Shown here: positions 37,591 through 46,942 of the stretch, one piece after another | How the letters are laid out: every line of letters begins with the position of its first letter | How positions within the stretch are numbered: position 1 is the stretch's first letter | From: Marinobacter pelagius | GTDB lineage: Bacteria; Pseudomonadota; Gammaproteobacteria; Pseudomonadales; Oleiphilaceae | DNA: 64,000 nt | Assembly: GCF_003315345.1 (NCBI RefSeq) | Contig: NZ_QNRO01000001.1 | Span: forward strand, 248,001 to 312,000 | Reading direction: 5' to 3' | Program-made: the position numbers and the translations under genes | Notes under the pieces: generated by a model | The model's database searches: none | What the model was told of the DNA's origin: nothing | Seen by the model: the letters and a program-made list of their open reading frames with translations, nothing else

Positions 37591-39607
37591 GGCGGCTGAG
37601 CCCCCAGAGGAAATAGATCCCGCCCACCAGAGCTGCAAGCAGACCGGCGGGCAATTGGTTGGGGTACACGACAATGCGGGACAGGTAATCCGCCACACCT
37701 AGGAGCACGCCACCCACCAGCGCGGCGGCGATCAGCTGCCGGCCTACGGTTTGTTGGCCCAGCACCCGCGCCAGGTGCGGGGCGATCAGGCCGACAAAGC
37801 TGAGTGGGCCGATCACTACCGTGGCGGCAGCGGTCAGCAGCGCCGCCAGAAGCAGCAGTAACAGGCGAACCCGGGCCACCGGAAGACCCAGTGATGAGGC
37901 AGACTGCTCGCCCAGTGGCAAGATAGTCAGGGGCCGTACAACCGAGGCCAGAGCTCCGGAAATCATCAGGATGAACACCAGCAAGCTGATGGCCTCCCCC
38001 TCGGAGACCAGCCAGGTAGAGCCATACATCCAGTTCAGCAACTTGGAGGCCTCGGTCCCGCCGGAGGCCATCACCAGGCGAAGTCCGGCATCCATGAACA
38101 CGTACAGGGCGAGGCCGCCAAGCAGTAACTGGTTACCGGCAAAGCGGTGTCGCCGTGCCAGCAGAATCAGCAGGCCCAGGGCCGCGGCCGCGCCGGCAGT
38201 GGCGGCAACCAGCTGCCCCATGCGGCCGGCCTCAAGGCCGGAGAGCACAATGACCACCATCACCAGGGCGGCCCCGCCGCTGATGCCCAGCATTTCCGGG
38301 CTGCCCATGGGGTTGCCGGTCATACGCTGAATCAGTGTGCCGGCCAGGCCGAGGGCGATGCCGGCGAGGACCGCAGCCAGCATCCGTGGACCGCGCCAGA
38401 CCCATGCCTCGTCCCATTGAGAAACGCCGGTCCAGCGCCAGCCGTCGAGCCCGGGGGACCAGCCCATGGAAACCACCACTGTAATCAGTAGAAGCCCGGT
38501 TAGCACAGCTGAAACCAAAAGGATCGGACGGCGTTTGGGCTGGAACCCGGCCGGGCTGGAGGTCTGCCCCGGCATGTGATGGGTATTCCGGAAGCCCTGC
38601 AGGGCCAGCAGGATGATCGGCCCGCCAATGAGCGCCGTGGTGGTGCCTGTGGGAATCAGGGAGCCGTCGCCCCAGGTGGACGCCCAATGGGCCAGGGTGT
38701 CTGCCAGTAACAGCAGGCCACCGCCAAGCAGGGTGCTCCAAAGTATGCGCCCGCCGAGAGTGCGGGCGCCCAGCAGCCGGGCCAGTACCGGCGCGGCAAG
38801 GCCGACAAAGGCAATTACGCCAACCCGGCTCACTACCGTCGCGCTCAGCAGAACCACAAGGAACAAAGCCAACGCCCGTACCCATGCCACTTTTGCACCC
38901 AGGGAGCTGGCCGAGGTCTCTCCCAGTTGCAGCAGCTGCAGTGGCCGCATCAACAACAGCATCAGGGCCGCCAGGATCACGACCCTGGGCCAGAGATCCG
39001 CGAACGGTTGCCAGTTGTTCTGGACCAGGGAGCCGGCGCCCCAGATGAACAGGTTGCCTAGCCACTCGCCCTTGAGCAACAGGAACGCCATGTTGGTGGC
39101 GCCGAGGAAGAAGGTGATTACCAGGCCGGCGAGGATCACGGTGACCGGGGAAAAGCCCAGCCGCCAGGTCAGGGCGATGACCATGGCAATGGCCAGCAGG
39201 CCGCCGGCAATGGCAGGCAGGTCCGGGCTGAAGGCGAGCAGGCCCGGGAAGAAGAGCGAGGCGACGGTGACGCCAAACTGACTCCCGGCGGCAACGCCGA
39301 GGGTGGTCGGCGAGGCCAGTGGGTTGCCGAGGATCTGCTGGGTGACGGCACCGGCGAGCCCCAGTGCCGCGCCGACCAGGACTGCCATGGCCACCCTGGG
39401 TGCCCAGCTGAAGTGCGCTAGCACCGACGCGTAGGTATCCGGATTGAAGGTCCAGAAAGCACTCAGCAGGGCCAGCGGGTCCAGTTGCTGCAGGCAGGGC
39501 AGGACACTGGCCAGAAGCGCGGTCAGCCACAGGAGCGCGGCCGCCACCGGCAAGCGGGCGGGAAGGGCCGGGCGCTGTGCCGGGAGGGTGGCGGTATTAC
39601 TGTACAT
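37577..39607 (-). CDS. fhuB: Ferric hydroxamate ABC permease FhuB (double-length)
   Basis: 676 residues, twice the usual FecCD permease size. Two homologous halves of about 10 helices each are visible; each has the coupling-helix region (GETSASSLG near 232, GEQSASSLG near 560) and a GLAAPVLARLLG / GLIAPHLARVLG block. Such internal duplication is typical of FhuB. It overlaps both neighbours by about ten bases. Confidence 0.92.
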   Translation of the reverse strand: MYSNTATLPAQRPALPARLPVAAALLWLTALLASVLPCLQQLDPLALLSAFWTFNPDTYASVLAHFSWAPRVAMAVLVGAALGLAGAVTQQILGNPLASPTTLGVAAGSQFGVTVASLFFPGLLAFSPDLPAIAGGLLAIAMVIALTWRLGFSPVTVILAGLVITFFLGATNMAFLLLKGEWLGNLFIWGAGSLVQNNWQPFADLWPRVVILAALMLLLMRPLQLLQLGETSASSLGAKVAWVRALALFLVVLLSATVVSRVGVIAFVGLAAPVLARLLGARTLGGRILWSTLLGGGLLLLADTLAHWASTWGDGSLIPTGTTTALIGGPIILLALQGFRNTHHMPGQTSSPAGFQPKRRPILLVSAVLTGLLLITVVVSMGWSPGLDGWRWTGVSQWDEAWVWRGPRMLAAVLAGIALGLAGTLIQRMTGNPMGSPEMLGISGGAALVMVVIVLSGLEAGRMGQLVAATAGAAAALGLLILLARRHRFAGNQLLLGGLALYVFMDAGLRLVMASGGTEASKLLNWMYGSTWLVSEGEAISLLVFILMISGALASVVRPLTILPLGEQSASSLGLPVARVRLLLLLLAALLTAAATVVIGPLSFVGLIAPHLARVLGQQTVGRQLIAAALVGGVLLGVADYLSRIVVYPNQLPAGLLAALVGGIYFLWGLSRHGRA

Positions 39608-40529
39608 TATCCGAACCTCCCGCCAGCAGACTGTCGGTAATCTGGGTGGCCAGCCGCTTGACCGGGTAGATGCCCCCGAAAGGCCAGGTGGCCTCCACCT
39701 GGTACACCTGATCCCGTTGCACTGCCGGCAGGTAGGTCCAGAACGGACTATCGGCGAGGGTGTCGGCCAGCCCTGGCGGTGTCGGGGAGATCACGATAAG
39801 CCGGGCCTCCCGAAACGGTGCAATCGCTTCCAGACCGACCACGGAAAACCCCCAGAAATTTCCCGGGTGGGGCCAGGCGTTGGTCAACCCGAGGGCGTCG
39901 AGTGCGGTCTGGTAAAGACCGTTCGGGGCGTAGATGCGCACGTGCCGGGCGTCGAGGAAGTTCACCAGCGCGACAGGTCGCTCCGTGACACCCGCCTCGG
40001 CAAGTCGCTTCCGCTGGTTGGCGAGGGTCTGCTCGATATCCTCCACCACCTCTTGTGCGCGTGCTTCCCGACCCAGCATTTCGCCGAGGGTGAGTAGCAT
40101 CTTGCGGGCTTTGGCAAAGGGTTGCGAACCCTCCCTGTAAACACTGACCACATAAGTGGGGGCCAGTCGTTCAAGCAGGTCTGCGGCCGGGGCCATTTCG
40201 GCGCTGGTCACGATCAGGTCCGGCTTCAGCTCGGCAATGGCTTCCAGGCTGGGCGCTACCCGTGTGCCGACATTGCGCACACCGCTTTCCGGCAGCGCTG
40301 GCTTCCGGACCCAGTGGCTGTAACCAGCCAGGTCGGCCACCCCGACGGGTGTAACTCCGAGCAACAGCAACGCTTCGGTGGCTGCCCAGTTGAGGGCAAC
40401 GATGCGTTCGGGAACCTTGTCCAGGGTGAGGGTGCCATTCTCGTGCTGCCAGGTGCCCGCGTTGGCGGGTATGGCGAGTGTGATTAACAGGAGAAAGAGG
40501 CCAGCCAGCCCCGCGAATTTAGTGCACAT
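39597..40529 (-). CDS. fhuD: Siderophore ABC substrate-binding protein FhuD-like
   Basis: 310 residues. A signal peptide ends near AIPANA. The BtuF/FhuD fold shows PERIVALNWAATEALLLLGVTPVG, then KPDLIVTS. It binds the ferric siderophore in the periplasm and delivers it to FhuB. Its end overlaps the start of fhuB, and its start overlaps the end of fhuC. Confidence 0.9.
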   Translation of the reverse strand: MCTKFAGLAGLFLLLITLAIPANAGTWQHENGTLTLDKVPERIVALNWAATEALLLLGVTPVGVADLAGYSHWVRKPALPESGVRNVGTRVAPSLEAIAELKPDLIVTSAEMAPAADLLERLAPTYVVSVYREGSQPFAKARKMLLTLGEMLGREARAQEVVEDIEQTLANQRKRLAEAGVTERPVALVNFLDARHVRIYAPNGLYQTALDALGLTNAWPHPGNFWGFSVVGLEAIAPFREARLIVISPTPPGLADTLADSPFWTYLPAVQRDQVYQVEATWPFGGIYPVKRLATQITDSLLAGGSDNVQ

Positions 40530-41292
40530 AGGAAACCCACTGCCCCGGAGCCCGTTCCATCACACCCATGGGCACGCCATAAATGGTTTCCAGGATGCCG
40601 GAATCCATGATGTCCTCGGGACGGCCATCGGCCACCAAACGGCCGGCCTTGATGGCTACAAGACGGTCGCAGAAGCGAGCGGCCAGGTCCACGTCGTGCA
40701 GGACAACAATGACGGTCAGCTCCCGTTGCTCGGCCAGGCGATGCACCAGGCGCAGGGTTTCCACCTGGTGTTTCACATCCAGTGCGGAAATGGGTTCGTC
40801 CAGGAGCAGACAGCGGGTCTGCTGGGCCAGCAGCATGGCGATCCACGCCCGCTGGCGCTCGCCGCCGGACAGGGTGTCGACGGAGCGGTGGGTGAACGGT
40901 TCCAGGCCGGTGTCGGCAATGGCCTGGTCGATCAGTCGGTGGTCTTCCCGGTTATAGCGTCCCAGGGGGCCCCGCCAGGGGTAACGGCCGAGGGCAACCA
41001 GTTCGCGCACCGTCAATCCATCGGTGCCCGGTGGATGCTGGGGCAGGTAACCGACGGTGCGGGCGAATTCCCTTGCCCCGGTGCTGCGAAAGGACCGGCC
41101 TAGCAGGCTGACGTTGCCCTCCGAGGGAGCCTGATGCCTGGCCAGTACCTTGAGCAGTGTCGATTTGCCGGAACCGTTGTGGCCAAGCAGGGCAGTGACT
41201 TCCCCTTCCTGAAAACCGATGTTGATATTGCGAAGAATGGGGGTGTCACCGATACGGACACCCAGGCTGGATACTTCGAAGAACGCCGACAT
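40519..41292 (-). CDS. fhuC: Siderophore ABC ATP-binding protein FhuC-like
   Basis: 257 residues. Walker A GHNGSGKST is at about 38-46, the signature LSGGERQRAWIA near 142 and Walker B CLLLDEPISALD near 163. It drives uptake through FhuB. First gene of the operon fhuC-fhuD-fhuB-fhuF on the minus strand. Confidence 0.93.
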   Translation of the reverse strand: MSAFFEVSSLGVRIGDTPILRNINIGFQEGEVTALLGHNGSGKSTLLKVLARHQAPSEGNVSLLGRSFRSTGAREFARTVGYLPQHPPGTDGLTVRELVALGRYPWRGPLGRYNREDHRLIDQAIADTGLEPFTHRSVDTLSGGERQRAWIAMLLAQQTRCLLLDEPISALDVKHQVETLRLVHRLAEQRELTVIVVLHDVDLAARFCDRLVAIKAGRLVADGRPEDIMDSGILETIYGVPMGVMERAPGQWVSYVH

Positions 41293-41327
41293 GCAGACTC
41301 CCTTGTTCTGAGAGTCTGCAGGTTAAT

Positions 41328-41346
41328 CTAAATACGAATTACTATC
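41328..41346. promoter_or_regulatory. Weak Fur-box-like site upstream of fhuC
   Basis: About 11 of 19 positions fit the Fur consensus, best in the AATTACTATC half. It lies in the 77-base gap between the ABC exporter stop and fhuC. Context makes Fur control likely even though the match is modest. Confidence 0.4.
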
Positions 41347-41369
41347 AATAATGGTGTTGGGTTTGAAGC

Positions 41370-43160
41370 TCAGACTTGCCCGGTCTGGACGCGCCATTGA
41401 GCCCGGTAGGCTCCGTCCTTCGACAGCAGGGTTTCGTGGTTGCCCTGCTCGACGACCCGGCCGTTCTCGATCACCGCTATGGTGTCCGCATCCACGATCG
41501 TGGACAGGCGGTGGGCGATCATGATCACCGTGCGGTTGTGGCCGATCCGGCGCAGGGAACGCTGGATGGCGGCCTCGGTTTCGTTGTCCACCGCGCTGGT
41601 GGCCTCGTCCAGCACCAGGATCGGCGGGTTCTTCAGCAGGGCGCGGGCCAGGGACAGGCGCTGGCGCTGGCCACCGGAGAGCCGTACTCCTCGCTCGCCG
41701 ACCGGCGTACCCAGGCCTTCCGGCAGGGCTTCGATAAAGGACCATGCTTCAGCGGTCTTCGCGGCCTCGATGATTTCCTCATCGGTGGCATCGGGCTTGC
41801 CGTAGGCCAGATTCTCGCGGATGGAACCCTCAAACAGGTATACATCCTGGCTGACCAGACCGATGGCCCCGCGCAGGGACTTGAGATTGATGTCCCGGAT
41901 CGGCTGACCATCGATGTGGATCTCGCCGTGGCTCGGGTCGTAGAAGCGCAACAGCAGCTTGATCAGCGTGGACTTGCCGGAACCGGTGGCGCCCACCAGA
42001 GCCAGGGTGTTGCCGGCCGGTACGTTCAGGCTGATGTCCCGGATGCCGGCGCCGCTGGAGGGGTAGTGGAAGCTGAGGTTGCGGAATTCCACCTCACCCT
42101 TTACCGGCTGCGCCAGGTCCTTGCCGCCTTCGTCCCGCACGTGGACCGGTTCGGCCAGCAGGTTCAGGATGCGCCGGGTACTGGCCATGGCCCGTTCGAA
42201 CAGGTCGATGACTTCTGCCAGACCGGTCAGCGGCCAGAGCAGACGCTGGGTCAGGAACACCAGCACGCCGTAGGCGCCCACGTTCAGGGTGCCTTCCAGG
42301 GCCATCATGCCGCCGACGGTAAAGGTGGCCAGGAAGCCCGCGAGGATGGCCATGCGGATGACCGGAATGAAGGCGGAACTGATGCGGATGGCCCTGCGGT
42401 TGGCATCCACATACGCCTCGCTGCTGGCCTTGAGCCGCTCTGCCTCCCGTTGCTCGGCGGTAAAGCTCTTGATGGTGGCGATGCCGCCGAGGTTGTTGGC
42501 CAGCCGGCTGGACAGGTCGCCTACCTTTTCACGAACGTCGGCATACAGGGGGCCGGCCTTGCGTTGGAAATAGAAGGCGCCCCAGATGATCAGGGGAATC
42601 GGAGTGAAGGCCAGCAGGGCGACGGTGGGCGAAATCACGAAGAACACAGCGCCGACCGCCACCACGGTAACCAGGACCTGGATCATGGCGTTGGCGCCGC
42701 CATCGAGGAAGCGCTCGAGCTGGTTGACGTCGTCGTTCATGGTGGCCACCAGCTGGCCGGAACTGCGGGCCTCGAAGAAGCTCATGTCCAGCCGCTGGGC
42801 ATGTTCGTAGGCGTCCTGGCGCAGGTCGGATTGCAGGCGCTGGGCGAGATTTCGCCAGAGAATCTGGAACAGGTACTCGAACAGGGATTCCCCGGCCCAG
42901 ATGAAGAAGGTCAGTATCGCCAGGACCGTGATCTGCTCCCGGGCGGTCTCGAAGCCGAGCCCGGCCACGAAGCTCTGCTCCTGATTCACCACCACGTCGA
43001 TGGCGACCCCGATGAGGATCTCCGGGGCGATGTCGAAGAGTTTGTTGATGATGGAGCAGGTGGTGGCGGCAATGATCTGACGGCGGTAACCGCGGGCATA
43101 ACGCAGAAGGCGGCCCAGGGCGGCGAAGCTGCTGGCATGGGTCTGGCTGTGGCTTGGCAT
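41370..43160 (-). CDS. ABC exporter-type transporter, fused permease and ATPase
   Basis: About 596 residues from the ATG at 43160. Six helices in the N-terminal 340 residues are followed by an ATPase: GATGSGKST, LSGGQRQRLSLARALL and ILVLDEATSAVD. The fold is MsbA/Atm1-like. A Fur-box-like site precedes it and the ferric siderophore operon follows, so it may export a siderophore or, like YbtP/YbtQ, take part in its uptake. It stands alone, not as a heterodimer pair. Confidence 0.85.
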   Translation of the reverse strand: MPSHSQTHASSFAALGRLLRYARGYRRQIIAATTCSIINKLFDIAPEILIGVAIDVVVNQEQSFVAGLGFETAREQITVLAILTFFIWAGESLFEYLFQILWRNLAQRLQSDLRQDAYEHAQRLDMSFFEARSSGQLVATMNDDVNQLERFLDGGANAMIQVLVTVVAVGAVFFVISPTVALLAFTPIPLIIWGAFYFQRKAGPLYADVREKVGDLSSRLANNLGGIATIKSFTAEQREAERLKASSEAYVDANRRAIRISSAFIPVIRMAILAGFLATFTVGGMMALEGTLNVGAYGVLVFLTQRLLWPLTGLAEVIDLFERAMASTRRILNLLAEPVHVRDEGGKDLAQPVKGEVEFRNLSFHYPSSGAGIRDISLNVPAGNTLALVGATGSGKSTLIKLLLRFYDPSHGEIHIDGQPIRDINLKSLRGAIGLVSQDVYLFEGSIRENLAYGKPDATDEEIIEAAKTAEAWSFIEALPEGLGTPVGERGVRLSGGQRQRLSLARALLKNPPILVLDEATSAVDNETEAAIQRSLRRIGHNRTVIMIAHRLSTIVDADTIAVIENGRVVEQGNHETLLSKDGAYRAQWRVQTGQV

Positions 43161-43230
43161 GGTGTGCTCTTGACTGTACCTGATGCTGGTTGGCAGGAAG
43201 AGCGCCAAGGGTAGCGGTTCGCGAACGGGA

Positions 43231-43249
43231 TTAAAAGAGAATCATTATC
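43231..43249. promoter_or_regulatory. Fur box upstream of the ABC exporter
   Basis: 14 of 19 positions match the Fur consensus on the plus strand, with AATCATTATC perfect. It directly abuts the T-tract of the upstream gene's terminator. Confidence 0.75.
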
Positions 43250-43274
43250 AAAAAAGCCCCGTTCGAGACGGGGC
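43250..43274 (-). terminator. Terminator of the OB-fold-like protein gene
   Basis: On the minus strand a GCCCCGT / ACGGGGC stem with loop CTCGA is followed by six T. The downstream Fur box starts at the end of the T-run. Confidence 0.9.
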
Positions 43275-43291
43275 TTCAGGCGTCCGTTGGA

Positions 43292-43960
43292 TCACGAGTC
43301 GCTGACGCTGTCGTCCTCAAGGGTGACGACACTGTCGGCCATCACCTCCGCGGACTCGAAGGTATCATCTTCCATATCACCTGTGACGGTGACCAGATCG
43401 CCTTTTTCGATCTGCTGGAAACCTTCGCCATCCATTGGATCGTAGGGCATCAGTGCGGTATCCACGGTCATTTTCTGTGCGCCGGAATCGATGGTGAATT
43501 CGGCGCCATTTACACCGGTTACCGTACCAGTGAGGATCAGGTCACCCACACTCAATGTTGGTGCGACATCGAGATCGGTGAAGGTTTCCTCGTCCATGGC
43601 ACTGGCATAGAAGTAAGTACCGAGATTGTCCACGTAGACGCTGCTGGCCTCGACTTTGGCGCCCTCGAAGGTGTCGTCATCCACTTCACCATAAACGGTG
43701 ACTTCATCCCCCGGAAGGACTTCGCCGTTTTCCTCGAACCAGTCCCAGTCGTCCATTTCAACCGTGACCAGGCCTTTGCCATAGTCCAGCATGAAGGTAT
43801 CTTCGGTGGTGCTTGTGACCTTGCCGCTCAGGGTGATCCATGAACCGTCCGGGGCAAGGTACGGGCTTTCATTTTCCGCTGCTGAGTCCGCGGCGAGAGT
43901 TGCAGCCGGTGCGGCCAGCAGGGTGGAAGCGATTGCCAGTGAAAGCGTGGTGCGTTTCAT
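43292..43960 (-). CDS. Periplasmic OB-fold-like repeat protein (YdeI/DUF5666-like)
   Basis: 222 residues, very acidic. A signal peptide ends near TLAADS. Three related beta-rich blocks follow, each shaped like ITLSGKVTSTTEDTFMLDYG..VTVEMDD..GDEVTVYGEVDDDTFEGAKVEA. That is the pattern of the bacterial OB-fold (NirD/YgiW/YdeI) or DUF5666 proteins. AAGGAG precedes the ATG. It may bind cations or protect against stress; no direct evidence is present. Confidence 0.72.
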   Translation of the reverse strand: MKRTTLSLAIASTLLAAPAATLAADSAAENESPYLAPDGSWITLSGKVTSTTEDTFMLDYGKGLVTVEMDDWDWFEENGEVLPGDEVTVYGEVDDDTFEGAKVEASSVYVDNLGTYFYASAMDEETFTDLDVAPTLSVGDLILTGTVTGVNGAEFTIDSGAQKMTVDTALMPYDPMDGEGFQQIEKGDLVTVTGDMEDDTFESAEVMADSVVTLEDDSVSDS

Positions 43961-44140
43961 AATCAGATCTCCTTACCAATCCTGGTGTGTTGATCTGTGA
44001 ATGTGTGGATGCGGTGTGTTGCTTTGGTCACCGTATCCATCGCCTCTGGCTCTCAACCTGATGTTTCGTTCCCGAGAATAAAGGGGATTGAATCTTTGTT
44101 AATGTTCTGGAAATGTGAATGGAAGCTGGGGAAACCGTCC

Positions 44141-44164
44141 AGAAATGCGGCATGCCGCATTTCT
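44141..44164. terminator. 24-bp perfect palindrome at the end of the apyrase gene
   Basis: AGAAATGCGG-CATG-CCGCATTTCT forms a 12-bp self-complementary sequence that overlaps the stop codon on the minus strand. There is no long T-run, so it is a weak terminator or an mRNA-end stabiliser. Confidence 0.55.
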
Positions 44165-45125
44165 AGAGAATCTCCACGCCCTCACACTTGTATCGACCTA
44201 TTAATGTATCTTCCTGCAACAGGTTGCCCTCCAGGTCAAAACAGAACAGGTAGGTTTCGGTGCGGTCGCCGATTTCCACGCTTTTCAGGCCAATGCATTC
44301 GCTCGGATGGCCGGGGATGAGTTTGAAGGAAGATATGCCCCGGTCCGGTGTTCGGGGGCCGATTTCCAGGGTGCGGATATCGGTGAAATCCGGGTTGGCC
44401 ATGATCAGTGTATTGCCCCCGCGCTCCTGTTCGTCCACCGGTTCGTCGAAAGGCGTGGTGGAGATCTTGCGCGGGAAAAACAGCCACTGGTTGCGATAGG
44501 GGTGCCATTCGGCGGCTTCGTGTGTGACATAGCCCTGTTCGCCGACGCCAAGTGCTGTGCGCATATTCTGGTAGTACTGGTGCCAGTCGACGCTCTCGAG
44601 TGCGTAATTCCGGTCCAGCACCTTGATCCACTCTTCCCGCGCGTTCTTGCCGTGGCTGCCGACGATCATCTGGTCGCCCTTCAAGGTGGCCCACTCGCTT
44701 TTGAATCCCTTGAAGGCTTCGTCGCCACTGCCGGTCATCAGGATGTGGCGGGGTATCAGCTGGTTTTCATTGCGGATTTCGCACACCAGACCTGTGCGGT
44801 CATCGAAGGTGATCAGCCGCTGGCCGAAGAGCACCAGTTCCGAGAATTCGGCGCCCCGACCTCCTTCGGCGATGAGGCTGATAAGTTGGTGTTCTCCACT
44901 CTGGTGTGCCGGGATTTCCTCCAGTCGGTAGCGAACCTTGCCGGTGTCCGGATCGGTTTCCCGATAAAGCTTGTCGTAACGCAGGGTGGAACGCCATGCG
45001 ACCTGGCCGTCTTCCAGCTGGATCTGGGCGGCATGGTCTTCGTCGGTGATGATGGCCAGGGTGTATTCGCTGGTGTCCGGTCCGTAGCGTTCGAGGCGGG
45101 CAATGTCGGCGGGTTTCCGGCTCAT
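44163..45125 (-). CDS. Apyrase, soluble calcium-activated nucleotidase family
   Basis: 320 residues. The sequence follows the CANT1/SCAN apyrase fold (five-bladed propeller): SELVLFGQRLITFDDRTGLVCEI (near 96), FKSEWATLKGDQMIVGSHGK, GYVTHEAAEWHPYRNQWLFFPRK, SSFKLIPG and the C-terminal KCEGVEIL. In animals these enzymes hydrolyse UDP, GDP and similar nucleotides with calcium. No signal peptide is visible, unlike the secreted or ER animal forms, so it should be cytosolic unless exported another way. GGAGGA precedes the ATG. Confidence 0.82.
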   Translation of the reverse strand: MSRKPADIARLERYGPDTSEYTLAIITDEDHAAQIQLEDGQVAWRSTLRYDKLYRETDPDTGKVRYRLEEIPAHQSGEHQLISLIAEGGRGAEFSELVLFGQRLITFDDRTGLVCEIRNENQLIPRHILMTGSGDEAFKGFKSEWATLKGDQMIVGSHGKNAREEWIKVLDRNYALESVDWHQYYQNMRTALGVGEQGYVTHEAAEWHPYRNQWLFFPRKISTTPFDEPVDEQERGGNTLIMANPDFTDIRTLEIGPRTPDRGISSFKLIPGHPSECIGLKSVEIGDRTETYLFCFDLEGNLLQEDTLIGRYKCEGVEIL

Positions 45126-45191
45126 GGTCGTCCTCCCGATTCGGGGTGGCTGTGTTACTTTACCTTGGACAAATAGGCCGGTATTTACCAG

Positions 45192-45653
45192 TTATTTGCC
45201 TGGACGTTTGTGGTTGCGTTGCAGCCAGCGGTCGAGCTGGTCGGCAAATTCCTTGCGGTCGGTCTGGCTGAACGGGGCCGGGCCACCGGTGACCTGGCCG
45301 GCGCTGCGCATTTCTTCCATGAAGTTGCGCATGGCAAGGCGCTGGCGAATATTTTCTTTGGTGAAGGCCTGGCCCCGTGGGTTGAAGACGTCGGCGCCTT
45401 TATCGATGGCCTCGGCGGCCAGGGGGATATCCTGGGTGATGACGAGGTCGCCTTTGGTCATCTGGTCCATGATTTCGTTGTCGGCGACGTCGAAGCCGTG
45501 GGGGACCTGGCGGCGGCTGATCCAGGGGCTCGGCGGCAGGCTTATGGCGTGGTTGGCGATGAACGTGGTCTGGATTTGCCAGCGGGTGGCGGCGCGGCAG
45601 AGGATTTCCCGGATGGGGACGGGGCAGGCGTCGGCGTCGACCCAGATTGGCAT
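45192..45653 (-). CDS. YaiI/YqxD family (DUF188) protein
   Basis: 153 residues starting IWVDADACP, the N-terminal signature of the family, with a PIN-like fold: acidic residues in DADACP and FDVADNEIMDQMTKGDLVITQDIPLA. A possible nuclease fold, function unproven. AAGGA precedes the ATG. Confidence 0.9.
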   Translation of the reverse strand: MPIWVDADACPVPIREILCRAATRWQIQTTFIANHAISLPPSPWISRRQVPHGFDVADNEIMDQMTKGDLVITQDIPLAAEAIDKGADVFNPRGQAFTKENIRQRLAMRNFMEEMRSAGQVTGGPAPFSQTDRKEFADQLDRWLQRNHKRPGK

Positions 45654-45764
45654 TTCGTTTTTCCTTTGATGGTGGCTCTGAGGATAGAGTTTAACTGTTC
45701 TTGAATTGAGCTTGTTAGTTGATGTCCGCGTATTTTGGAGTATGGGGCCTTATCTTGGCGTAGG

Positions 45765-45870
45765 CGACTTCGGTCAGCACTGTCCAAAAACCGCTACGAG
45801 CACGTCCCTGTGCGCTTGTTTCAGGCCATCCTTGGCCTTCAACATTTTTGGACAGTGCTGACCGAAGCCG
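45765..45870. repeat. Large hairpin with conserved loop, copy 3
   Basis: Arms of 26 bp (45765-45790 and 45845-45870, one mismatch) enclose a 54-base loop that carries CACGTCCCTGTG and GCCATCCTTGGCC, matching the loops of copies 1 and 2. The arms are unrelated to those of the other copies. It lies in the 265-base divergent gap between yaiI-like and phosphatase genes. Confidence 0.85.
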
Positions 45871-45918
45871 CTCTCTGGCTCAGGGAGATGACTCCGCGAT
45901 AATTGGAGGGAGACCAAC

Positions 45919-46503
45919 GTGATACCTCGAAAAATGTTCTTGTCGATGGTCCTGAGTACTTTGGCGTTGCTCTTACCGCTCCAGGTTTTGGCTAGCGACG
46001 AAAACGCCGAAGCTTGGGAGGCTCTCAGAGAGGGCCGCGCCATCCTCATTCTCCGTCATGCCCTCGCCCCCGGGACAGGCGACCCCGCCAATTTTGATCT
46101 GAACGACTGCAGCACCCAGCGGAACCTGAACGAGGCCGGTCGGGAACAGGCGCGGGCGTGGAAGCCGTTTTTGGCGGAGCACGGGATTGTGGAAGCGCGG
46201 GTATTTACCAGTCAGTGGTGCCGGTGTCGGGATACGGCTACGGAGATGAACGTGGGGGAGGTGACGGAGTGGCCGTCGTTGAATTCGTTTTTCCAGGGCC
46301 GGGGCGATGGGGCTACCCAGACCCGGCAGACGATTGCTTTGGCGAATGAGCTGGAGCCGGGGCTGCCGGTGGTGATGGTGTCGCATCAGGTGAATATCAC
46401 CCGGTTGGCCGGGATCTATCCTTCGTCCAATGAGGGTGTGATTCTGGCGTTGCCGTTGTCGGAGGATCCGACGGTGCTGGCGCGGGTGGCGCCGGGGCGT
46501 TAG
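45919..46503 (+). CDS. Secreted histidine phosphatase family protein
   Basis: 194 residues from a GTG with GGAGGG eight bases upstream. A signal peptide ends near VLASDEN. The catalytic block is ILRHALAPG (phosphohistidine), with FTSQWCRCRDTA and a second histidine in VVMVSHQVNITRLAG. SixA/Ais-like phosphatases of this size act in the periplasm, for example on lipid A-linked phosphate or small esters. Confidence 0.83.
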   Translation: MIPRKMFLSMVLSTLALLLPLQVLASDENAEAWEALREGRAILILRHALAPGTGDPANFDLNDCSTQRNLNEAGREQARAWKPFLAEHGIVEARVFTSQWCRCRDTATEMNVGEVTEWPSLNSFFQGRGDGATQTRQTIALANELEPGLPVVMVSHQVNITRLAGIYPSSNEGVILALPLSEDPTVLARVAPGR

Positions 46504-46564
46504 GGAATCGGCGGCTGGGGTTTCTGGTATAATCCGGTTCTCATTCAATTAACAGGAAATGATA

Positions 46565-46903
46565 ATGTCCCAGCTTCCTCCTTGCCCCCAGTGTGGTTCC
46601 GAGTTCACTTATGAAGATGGTGTTCAGTTGGTTTGTCCCGAGTGTGGGCATGAGTGGTCCGAGGCTGAGCAAGCCAATGCTGAGACCGGTAAGGTGGTTC
46701 GTGATGCCAATGGCAATGAACTCCAGGACGGCGATACGGTCACTGTCATCAAGGACTTGAAGGTCAAGGGCTCAAGTTCAGTGGTGAAGGTTGGCACCAA
46801 GGTGAAGAATATTCGCCTGGTGGAAGGTGATCACGATATCGATTGCAAGATCGACGGCATCGGTGCTATGAAACTGAAGTCGGAGTTCGTCAAGAAGGCC
46901 TGA
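46565..46903 (+). CDS. yjdM: YjdM (PhnA-like) zinc-ribbon protein
   Basis: 112 residues. The zinc ribbon CPQCGS-x-FTYEDG...CPECGHEW is followed by the highly conserved [40 protein letters not shown]. The ATG at 46565 has AGGA seven bases upstream; an earlier in-frame ATG lies too close to that site. Formerly linked to phosphonate use, now of unknown role. Confidence 0.93.
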   Translation: MSQLPPCPQCGSEFTYEDGVQLVCPECGHEWSEAEQANAETGKVVRDANGNELQDGDTVTVIKDLKVKGSSSVVKVGTKVKNIRLVEGDHDIDCKIDGIGAMKLKSEFVKKA

Positions 46904-46942
46904 CGGCCGTTGTCCGTTACCGGGAGCTTCAGGAGAGAGCAG

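Noticed and set aside
41376..43214. A 612-codon open frame on the plus strand
   Set aside because: It mirrors the ABC exporter gene in antisense and has low-complexity glycine/glutamine-rich content.
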